A stretch of 6,177 nt of DNA from Caulobacter sp. B11 (GTDB lineage Bacteria > Pseudomonadota > Alphaproteobacteria > Caulobacterales > Caulobacteraceae), in assembly GCF_002737765.1 (NCBI RefSeq), contig NZ_PEGG01000099.1, forward strand, positions 1 to 6,177. Reading direction: 5' to 3'. The notes beneath the pieces were generated by a model, which had not been told where the DNA came from, made no database searches, and was given only the letters and a program-made list of their open reading frames with translations. Of this stretch, positions 1-6,177 are shown one piece after another (positions within the stretch are counted from its first letter, which is position 1; the number at the start of each line of letters is the position of its first letter). Position numbers and translations under genes: made by a program.

Positions 1-1164
1 GTGATGTTCGCCGCCGCCGTGCAGCTGACCGACGTGCGGGCCGCCCTGGTGCGCGGGGTGCGCACCGTGGCCCTGACCCTGCTGGCCTGGCTGCTGCCGC
101 TGATGGCCCTGATCGCCGGCGGCTTCCTGCTGACCCTGCCCTTCACCGGCCTGGCCCCGCTGTGGGCGACCAAGAGCGCCACCGCCCTGCTTCTGGTCGC
201 CGCCGCCCTGCTGGTGCTGCTGACCAACGCCGCCTATCAGGACGGGTCGGACAAGCCGCCGCTGGTTCTGGCCTGGGCGGCGCGGATCACCGGCCTGCTG
301 CTGGCGCCGATCGTCGGCCTGGCCGCTTATGGCCTGGCCTTGCGGATCGGTCAGTATGGCCTCAGCCCCGACCGGGTGATCGCTGCGGCCTGCGTGCTGG
401 TCGCGGCCGGCTACGCGATCGGCTACGCGGTCGCCGCCGCGCGGCCCGGACCGTGGATGAAGACCCTGGAGACCACCAATATCGCCATGGCCTTCGTCGT
501 GGTCGCGGTGCTGCTGGCCCTGTTTACGCCGCTCGCCGACCCGAGGCGGCTGTCGGTGAACGACCAGGTGGCGCGGCTGGAGCGCGGCAAGGTGAAGGCC
601 GAGGCGTTCGACTTTGCGTTCCTGCGGTTCGACGCGGGTCGCGCCGGCCAGGCGGCCTTGCAGCGGTTGAAGGCCAGCAAGTCGCCCGACATCGCCAAAC
701 AGGCCCGCACGGCGATCGCCTCAACCGCGCGGCCGGCGGCCGATCAAGTCGGTCAACTCAAGAAGGTGGCCGTCTATCCCAAGGGCCGCGCCCTGCCGGC
801 GGACCTGCTCAAGCAGGGCCTGGACGAAAGCGGCTTCCTCTGCGGCTATTCGCCCGAAAACTGCGCCGCCGCCCTGCTGGACACCGACGCCGACGGGGTC
901 GAGGAAGTGCTCCTGTCGAACGGCAGCGCGGTTGATGTCCTCAAGCGGGGCGGCGACGGGGCCTGGTCGAAGGTCGGGGTGGCGACGCGGCCCTGCGACC
1001 AGGGCGATCTGGCTGAGGCGTTCAAGACCGGCAAGGCCAGTCTGTCAGACCCCGAACAGCGCCGCGACTTGCTGGTCGGCGGTCTGCGGTTGCGGATCAG
1101 CCCGGCCGGAAAGGCCTGCCCGACGCCCGATGGCGACAAGGTCCAGGCGAAGAACCGACCTTAG
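1..1164 (+). CDS. DUF4153 domain-containing membrane protein, C-terminal part (5' cut by window edge)
   Basis: The visible part is 387 residues, open from the first base (GTG ATG) to TAG. It is probably the C-terminal part of a longer protein, since DUF4153 proteins usually carry more N-terminal membrane helices. About five hydrophobic segments are visible at residues 21-49, 56-77, 90-114, 125-147 and 159-180. They are followed by the RLSVNDQVARLERGKV block (about 184-199) and the FDFAFLRFDAGR block (203-214), which I associate with DUF4153. The last 140 residues are soluble, with an acidic DTDADGVEE loop at 294-302 and four cysteines (C281, C288, C332, C373); that suggests, but does not prove, an extracytoplasmic domain. 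The biochemical function of the family is not known to me. The reading frame is clean. It converges on the ABC transporter gene with a 4-nt gap between the two stop codons. The family call is from remembered motifs; membrane location is well supported. Confidence 0.8.
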   Translation: MMFAAAVQLTDVRAALVRGVRTVALTLLAWLLPLMALIAGGFLLTLPFTGLAPLWATKSATALLLVAAALLVLLTNAAYQDGSDKPPLVLAWAARITGLLLAPIVGLAAYGLALRIGQYGLSPDRVIAAACVLVAAGYAIGYAVAAARPGPWMKTLETTNIAMAFVVVAVLLALFTPLADPRRLSVNDQVARLERGKVKAEAFDFAFLRFDAGRAGQAALQRLKASKSPDIAKQARTAIASTARPAADQVGQLKKVAVYPKGRALPADLLKQGLDESGFLCGYSPENCAAALLDTDADGVEEVLLSNGSAVDVLKRGGDGAWSKVGVATRPCDQGDLAEAFKTGKASLSDPEQRRDLLVGGLRLRISPAGKACPTPDGDKVQAKNRP

Positions 1165-1168
1165 CCGC

Positions 1169-2963
1169 CTAACCCGCCCCCTCGCTGACCGCATTGAGCC
1201 GCGCATAGACCCCGCCCGCCGCCTTCAGCTCGGCGTGGCGGCCTTCCTCGACGACGCGGCCGTTCTGGAACACCAGGATGCGGTCGGCGCCGCGCACGGT
1301 CGACAGGCGGTGGGCGATGACGATGGTGGTGCGGCCGGCCATCAGGGCTTCGGCGGCCTTTTGAACCTGCGCCTCGGTCTCGACGTCCAGCGACGAGGTC
1401 GCCTCGTCCAGAACCAGGATCGGGGCGTCGGCCAGGAAGGCGCGGGCGATGGCCACGCGCTGGCGCTCGCCGCCCGACAGCTTGACGCCGCGCTCGCCGA
1501 CCAGGGTGTCATAGCCCTTGGGCAGGGTCAGGATGAAGTCATGGGCCAGGGCCTTGCGGGCCGCGGCCTCGATCTGCTCCTGGGTGGCGTCGGGGGCGCC
1601 ATAGGCGATGTTCTCGCGCAGGGTGCGGTGGAACAGGGCCGGGTCCTGGGGCACCACGGCGATGGCCCGCCGCAGCGAGCCCTGGGTGACCTTGGCCACG
1701 TCCTGGCCGTCGATGACGATCCGCCCGCCCTGCAGGTCGTGCAGGCGCTGGATCAGCTTGACGAAGGTCGACTTGCCCGAACCCGTCGGCCCGACCAGGG
1801 CCACCCGTTCGCCCGGGGCGATGCTCAGCGAGAAGCGGTCGTACAGCGGCGCGCCGGCCGACTTGTAGCGGAAGGCCACGCCCTGAAATTCGATGGCACC
1901 GGGGCCGCGCGCGAAGGCCGGCGCGCCGGGCGCATCGGCGATCTGCGGGGGCAGGCCCTCCCAGGCGGCCAGGTCCTCGGTGTCGTCCAGGCCCTTTTGC
2001 AGCATGCGGATATTCTCACCCATGTTGCGCAGATAGCCGCTCATCAGCAGGAAGGCGGTGATGGCGAAGGTCACGTCGCCGGGGGTGGCGCGGCCCTTCG
2101 ACCAGGCCCAGACCATCGAGCCGGTCAGGCCGCCCTGCAGCACAACCAGCAACAGGTTCTGACCCAGCCAGACGTCGGTGAAACGGTTCCAGGTGACCAT
2201 CACCGCGTCGCGCCAGTCGGCGGTGACCACGGCGATCCGGGCGGTCTCACGGGCCTCGGCCCCGAAGCTCTTGACCGTCGGGTTGGAGGTCACCGCGTCG
2301 GCCAGGGCCCCGCCGATCCGGGAATCCAGGGCGTTGGAGCGCAGGTTGGCGGGCCGCACATAGCGCTCGGTGACCAGCAGGTTGACGCCAAGATAGACGG
2401 ACACACCGCCAGGCAGATCACGCCCGCCAGGGGCTCGCGCCACAGCATCATGCCCGACAGGCCCAACAGAACGATCAGGCCCGGACCCAGCCAGATGGTC
2501 GCCGCGTCGGTGACATTGTCATAGCCCCACATGGCCCGGGTCAGCTTGCGCACCGTCGCGCCGGCGAAGCTGTTGGCGTGCCAGTCGGACGAGAAGGCCT
2601 GAACGCGGGCGAAGCCCTCATTGGTCATCTCCTCCATGTTGCGGGCCGCCAGCGGGATCCAGAACCGGTGGGAGATGTTGCGCACCACGGCGAAGGCCAG
2701 ATAGACGCCGATGAAGATCCACAGCGCCGTCCAGGCGGCCGGGTCGCCCCGCGGCGTTTCGACCACCGCGTCCACCAGCCGCCCCCGAGGCCCAGGGCAT
2801 GGCCAGGTTCGAAGCCCACGGCCACCAGGGTCAGGCCGACGCCCGTGAAGAACAGGCCTTTGCGACGCAGCCAAAAGCGCGCGATGAAGCCCAGCACCTT
2901 GCGGTTGCTGAGCGCCCGGCGGCGCTGGCCGGTCTCGTCTTCGTCATCGATGGCGTCGGTCAT
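1169..2963 (-). CDS. ABC transporter, fused membrane and ATP-binding domains (ABCB-type half-exporter), frameshifted as given
   Basis: After bridging three frame breaks this reads as one protein of about 597 residues, the usual length for a half-size ABC exporter, which works as a dimer in the inner membrane. It starts [13 protein letters not shown] at 2963, and its ATG overlaps the DUF454 stop. The membrane domain spans about 2900-1970. The ATPase domain is intact: Walker A GPTGSGKS at 1769-1792, Q-loop [12 protein letters not shown], signature LSGGERQ at 1460-1480, Walker [13 protein letters not shown] and H-loop IAHRLST. Breaks lie near 2805 (one extra base, between VAVGFE and LAMPWASG), at the C-run 2782-2786 (one extra base) and near 2400 (one missing base, between GVICLAV and SVYLGVN). 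The frame on each side continues a sensible transporter sequence, so sequencing error is my preferred reading. The substrate cannot be told from sequence; the family includes lipid and drug exporters. No clear Shine-Dalgarno precedes the start. Confidence 0.88.
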
Positions 2964-3257
2964 GGCCGCGCTAGATAGGCGTTCAGCGCCGCCGACGCGA
3001 GCCGCCGAACGGCCGCCAGCGCAGATAGGCGAATGATCGCCCGACCCACCACCGGGGTGCGCAGCAGCGGCCGCACCGCGTGGGGACGGGTCTTGAGGAA
3101 GCACAGCACCGCGCCGATCCAGAAGACGGTGGTTGGCAGGACCGGCGTGACGATCCCCACCGCGCCACGGCGACCAGAGTCCCGCCCAGCCCGTCCAGGG
3201 CGCGTCGCGCCCCGCGGGTCAGGCGCTTCGCGAGGGTTCTGGGGTGGGGGCGTCCAT
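2960..3257 (-). CDS. DUF454 (YbaN-like) family small inner-membrane protein, frameshifted as given
   Basis: Bridging two single-base gaps gives about 99 residues. It starts MDAPTP at 3257, runs through RTLAKRLTRGARRALDGLGG, then hydrophobic LVAV and GAVGIVTPVLPTTVFWIGAV, then CFLKTRPHAVRPLL, and ends NAYLARP. The GIVTPVLPTT core followed by a second hydrophobic stretch is the pattern I associate with DUF454/YbaN proteins, which have two membrane helices and no established function. The breaks are at the G-run 3241-3244 (one base short) and at 3165-3166 (one base short, between LVAV and AVGIV). The last 66 codons (2960-3160) are open without correction. The stop TGA overlaps the ATG of the transporter (ATGA), which suggests coupled translation. 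The upstream ATG at 3274 runs into a stop after four codons, so 3257 is the likely start. Family assignment is fairly good; the N-terminal reconstruction is inference. Confidence 0.7.
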
Positions 3258-3292
3258 GGTCAGACTGATAGCATGGCCCGCGCGCCCGCGGA

Positions 3293-5616
3293 CTAGAAGC
3301 CGAACTCAGGCTGCATGGCGCGGGATGCTGGGTCTCGGGCAGGTGGCAGGTGAAGGTCGATCCGGCGCCGGCTCGCTTTCCAGCGCCACCCAGCCGCCGT
3401 GCAGTTCGACCAGCGCCTTGACCAGGCAGGCCAGGCCCAGGCCCGGGCCCCCCCAGGCCAAGCGCCAGCCCGGCGCCGCGATCACGGCCGACGAAGCGAT
3501 CGAAGATGTGGGCCTGGACGTGGAAGGGCACGCCGCGCCCGGTGTCGGCGACGTCCAGCCGGACCTCGCCCAGGGCGCGACGGGCCGTGATCGTCACCCG
3601 GCCCTCGGGCGGGGTCTGGCGCAGGGCGTTCTCGACCAGGTGGTCCAGGGTCTGGACAGGCGCTTGCGGTCGCCGCGGATCAGACCGACCGCCTCGTCGC
3701 AAACCAGGGTCAGGGTCACGCCGCCGACCTCCGCCAACCGCTCGAAGCGGGTCTGGGCGTGGGTCAGCAGGTCTTCGACACGGATGTCCTCGATCTCCAG
3801 GGCCATCTCGCCGGCGTCGATCTGAGCCATGTCGAGCACGTCGTCGATCGAGCGGGCCAGCTGGGTGGCGGCGGACCGCACGGCGGCCACATGGCCCTTG
3901 CCGCGCTCGGTCAGTCCGTCGGCCCGCTCCAGCAATTCCGAATAGCCGATGATCGTCGTCAGGGGCGTGCGCAGCTCGTAGGAGACATTGCCGACGAAGT
4001 CGCGCTTCAGGCGCTCGGCCTCGGCCAGGGCGGCCGAGCGGTCGGCAGCTGGCGGGTGTCGGTGACGTCGGCGAAGGCGATCAGGGTCGCGCCGTCCGGC
4101 AGGGGCCGCGACTGCCAGACCACGATGCGGTTGTCTGAGGTGCGGGTCTCGCCCGAGGTGGGGGCGCGCATCTGCGGATCGGGATCGGCCACGCGCCCCT
4201 TGAGCTCGCGCCAGAACGACAGGTCGTGCAGGCGCGGCACGCACAGCTCGACCACGCCCTCGAAATCGCCCGCCGCCGTCAGCGCCGCCGGGGTGACGTT
4301 CCAGAAGGTCTCGAAGGCCTCGTTGTGCAGGCGCAGCCGGCCGTCAGAGCCAAACACCGCCACGGCGTCGTTGAGCTTGTCGAGCGTGGCCTGCTGCACC
4401 TGGATCAGGGCGTTGTACTGGGCCTTCAGCCGCAGCTCGCCGGTGATGTCGGAATAGAGCAGGAGCATGCCGCCCAGGGGGTGGGGCTGGCGCACGACGC
4501 GCAGGGTGCGGCCGTCGGGGATGTCCCACAGTTCGTCGGCCTGCGGGCCGATGTCTTCGTAACGGGCCAGTTCGGCGGCCTTCCACTTGCCGTAGTCGAC
4601 GGTCTCGGGCAGGCGGCGGCGCTGACGCAGGCGGTCGAGCACCTCGCCATGGGTGGGACGTTCGGCCAGCCAGGCCGGCTCCAGGCCCCACAGCTCGGCG
4701 AAGGCGGTGTTGTGGAACGACAGCCGACGGCTCTGGCTGAAGATCGCCACCGCGTCGGCGATGTGGTTGAGGGTCTCGTCATGGGCCTCGACATGCTTCT
4801 TCAGCGTGTCGCGGATTTCCTCGATATCGGTGACATCGGCGCTGAACACCCGACCCCGCCGCCTTCCAGCGGCTTGGCGGTGAACCGGAAGGCGCGGCGG
4901 CGGCCCTGGATCGGGGCCCAGCGCACGGCTTCGCGCCGCTCGCCGCTGGTGGCGGCCTCGATGGCCAGGGCGTCGGCGGCGCGGTCGAACGACTTGCCTT
5001 CGCGGGCGGCCTTGGCGGCGTCGGGCGCGCCGATCGCCTGCAGATAGGCGGCGTTGCCCCACATCGGCCCGCCATCGGCGCCCGAGATCCAGGCCGGCTC
5101 GACCAGGCCGTCGACAAAGGCGGCGAAGCGGGCGGCGCTGGGCAGCCCCGCATCGTCGGCGCTGGAGGCGGCCAGTCGCAGCCAGGCCAGGGCCCCGGCC
5201 GCGCGGCCCTCGACCGTGACGCAGCCGCCCGCCCCGCGCGCCTCGAAGGCGCAGGGCTCGCCACGCTCGAACAGGCCCTTGAGCCGCGCGGCATAGTCGG
5301 GATCAGCGCGGCTCAGGGCGTCGACAATGGCCTGGGCCTCGGCGCCCACATTCAAGACGCTGGCGCAGGCGGCCAGGCTGTCCTCGCCCGAAACCAGCCG
5401 CGCCTGGCCGTCCTCGACCGCCACCAGAGCGCTGTCAAAAGCCTCGGCCGAGGCCTGGGCGGCCATGGACCCGGTCTCCACCGCCGTCAGCTTCGCCTGC
5501 AGGGCGTCGATGCGCGCCTCGAAACGGCGGCGCTGGGCCAGAGCCCACAGCGTGGCGCAGATGGCCAGGCAGACCGCGCCGGCCGCCGCAGCGAGGATCA
5601 GATCGGGCGAGGTCAT
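3293..5616 (-). CDS. divL: DivL, PAS-domain histidine-kinase-like cell-cycle regulator with Tyr in place of the phospho-His; frameshifted as given
   Basis: DivL in Caulobacter is a membrane-anchored pseudokinase-like protein that binds DivK and controls the CckA kinase, and so CtrA phosphorylation. Here the protein starts MTSPDLILAAAAGAV at 5616, with one membrane helix at residues 5-27, and ends MQPEFGF. The first 255 residues are clean and hold two PAS-like regions. Further PAS repeats include HIADAVAIFSQ and KLNDAVAVFGSDGRLRLHN. The DHp segment reads DFVGNVSYELRTPLTTI; the Tyr codon is at 3978-3980, where ordinary kinases have His. The ATP-binding domain keeps the N box (HLVENALRQTPP), G1 (DTGRGVP), F box (FDRF) and a G2 glycine cluster. 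Six frame breaks are needed: 4849-4851, 4044-4050, 3654-3657, 3448-3454, about 3369 and about 3320. The repaired length is about 775-780 residues, near the roughly 770 of C. crescentus DivL as I recall it. Identity is near certain; whether the gene is truly intact depends on the reads. Confidence 0.92.
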
Positions 5617-5757
5617 CGACAGGTCGCTGAGTCCCAGGGAAAAGGCGCAGGATGAGGTAGGGCGAACAGGAAGCGAATCAGAGTTTCAGCTTAGTGCGCC
5701 CGAGGCCAGAGCGCGATGCGCCCTGGCGCGCACGCGCGATCAGCCTATCTGAGGTCC
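5617..5757. promoter_or_regulatory. Divergent intergenic region between divL and the metallopeptidase gene
   Basis: This 141-bp gap separates two genes that point away from each other, so it should hold a promoter for each. It is less GC-rich in its middle (about 5660-5695) than the flanking genes. A CCTATC hexamer at 5744-5749 resembles the Caulobacter housekeeping -10 (GCTANAWC) only loosely, and I found no matching TTGAC -35 box. I see no TTAA-N7-TTAA CtrA-type site. On the divL side no strong Shine-Dalgarno is visible before 5616. Calling this a promoter region rests on gene arrangement, not on recognised boxes. Confidence 0.4.
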
Positions 5758-6159
5758 ATGACCCATACCGACCGCCCCGCGCCGACTCTCGACGATTTCG
5801 CCCTCCTGGCCCGCCGCGCCTTCGAAAATCTACCGTCCACCTTTCGTGACCTGTCGGGCGACGTGATCATCCGTGTCGACGATTTCGCCAGCGACGAGGT
5901 GCTGGACGAGATGGACATCGAAGATCCCTTCGAGCTGACCGGCCTCTATCAGGGGGTCGATCTGGCCCATCGGTCGGTGCTCGATCCCCACCCCCATCCC
6001 TCGATGGTGTTCCTCTACCGGCGCCCGATCCTCGACGAATGGTGCGAGCGCGGCGACGTCTCGCTGGGCGAGCTGATCAGCCATGTCCTGGTCCACGAGA
6101 TCGGCCACCATTTCGGGCTGTCGGACGACGACATCCATCGCATCGAGGATCAGGCATGA
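5758..6159 (+). CDS. Zincin-like metallopeptidase family protein (PF06262-type)
   Basis: This is a complete 133-residue protein. It carries HEIGHHFGLSD at residues 113-123, that is HExxHxxGxxD: H113 and H117 as zinc ligands, E114 as the catalytic base and D123 as the probable third ligand. Upstream are LTGLYQGVDLAHRS (about 60-73) and FLYRRPILDEW (85-95), which match the small Zincin_1 family of about 115-140 residues. No signal peptide or membrane helix is seen, so it is probably cytoplasmic; the substrate is unknown. I chose ATG 5758 because GAGG at 5751-5754 lies just upstream and because family members start near the TLDDFALLARRAFENLP segment. An in-frame ATG at 5716 would add 14 residues that look like non-coding sequence. 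The frame is intact and the stop overlaps the next start. Family call is confident; in vivo activity is inference. Confidence 0.9.
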   Translation: MTHTDRPAPTLDDFALLARRAFENLPSTFRDLSGDVIIRVDDFASDEVLDEMDIEDPFELTGLYQGVDLAHRSVLDPHPHPSMVFLYRRPILDEWCERGDVSLGELISHVLVHEIGHHFGLSDDDIHRIEDQA

Positions 6160-6177
6160 CGGCGACATCCTTCGATC
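6156..6177 (+). CDS. Start of a downstream gene, cut by the window edge
   Basis: An ATG at 6156 overlaps the metallopeptidase stop as ATGA and opens a frame reading MTATSFD up to the window end. The 4-nt overlap is typical of genes translated together in one operon. Only seven complete codons are visible, so the product cannot be named. It is a probable start inferred from the overlap alone. Confidence 0.45.

Noticed and set aside
932..2524. A 530-codon open frame on the + strand opposite the ABC transporter
   Set aside because: It lies antisense to a frame with all ABC ATPase motifs, its protein is low-complexity Gly/Ala/Gln/Asp-rich with no recognisable domain, and long shadow frames are expected opposite genes with G/C-biased third codon positions.
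2400..4851. Programmed frameshifting, or genuine split genes, as the cause of the frame changes
   Set aside because: There are too many breaks, in both directions, in three unrelated genes, without slippery-site plus stem-loop arrangements; indel errors are the simpler explanation.
3759..5047. Several + strand open frames (for example 3759-4457 and 4226-5047) opposite divL
   Set aside because: They mirror the divL coding frame and show no family motif or initiation signal; DivL sequence on the - strand explains the region.
5700..5742. GC-rich inverted-repeat-like stretch (GCGCG repeats) as an operator or hairpin
   Set aside because: Short CGCG palindromes are expected by chance at this GC content, and arms longer than about 5 bp are not clear.
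5716..5757. Upstream in-frame ATG at 5716 as the metallopeptidase start
   Set aside because: The added residues MRPGAHARSAYLRS do not fit the family and no Shine-Dalgarno precedes them, while GAGG sits just before ATG 5758.
5617..5757. CtrA-type binding site (TTAA-N7-TTAA) controlling divL
   Set aside because: I looked for paired TTAA half-sites in the intergenic region on both strands and found none.
1..6177. CRISPR arrays, tRNA/rRNA genes, insertion sequences or a new accessory system
   Set aside because: No spaced direct repeats, RNA-gene landmarks, transposase motifs or terminal inverted repeats were seen; nearly all sequence is explained by core-type coding genes.

Overview
The window looks like a chromosomal segment from a high-GC alphaproteobacterium of the order Caulobacterales (Caulobacter or Phenylobacterium type). 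The basis is the gene reading leftwards from 5616, which I recognise as divL. It has an N-terminal membrane anchor, several PAS domains and a histidine-kinase core in which the usual phospho-acceptor His is a Tyr (SYELRTPL). Codons strongly prefer G or C in the third position throughout.

Layout, left to right. (1) 1-1164, + strand: C-terminal part of a DUF4153-type multi-pass membrane protein, cut by the left edge. (2) 1169-2963, - strand: an ABCB-type half-transporter (membrane domain plus ATPase) that converges on gene 1 with a 4-nt gap. (3) 2960-3257, - strand: a small DUF454/YbaN-family membrane protein whose stop overlaps the transporter start as ATGA. (4) 3293-5616, - strand: divL. (5) 5617-5757: the only sizeable intergenic stretch, a divergent promoter region. 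(6) 5758-6159, + strand: a small zincin-like metallopeptidase (HEIGH motif). Its stop overlaps by ATGA the start of (7), a gene cut by the right edge.

Genes 2-4 point the same way and could form one transcription unit, divL then DUF454 then ABC transporter. DUF454 and the transporter look translationally coupled. DivL is a cell-cycle and polarity regulator of the CckA-ChpT-CtrA phosphorelay. Nothing in the sequence ties the other two genes to that pathway beyond their position.

The striking feature is that genes 2-4 cannot be read in one frame. I count about eleven frame breaks between 2400 and 4850: three in the transporter, two in DUF454 and six in divL. Most are explained by one missing or one extra G/C, often in a short run, and the protein continues at once in the next frame. 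Genes 1 and 6 are intact. Since divL is essential in Caulobacter crescentus, and conserved motifs survive on both sides of every break, I read these as sequencing or assembly errors, not true decay. Only the raw reads can settle that. I see no mobile element, CRISPR array, RNA gene or new defence-like system; apart from the frame breaks this is an ordinary core-genome region.
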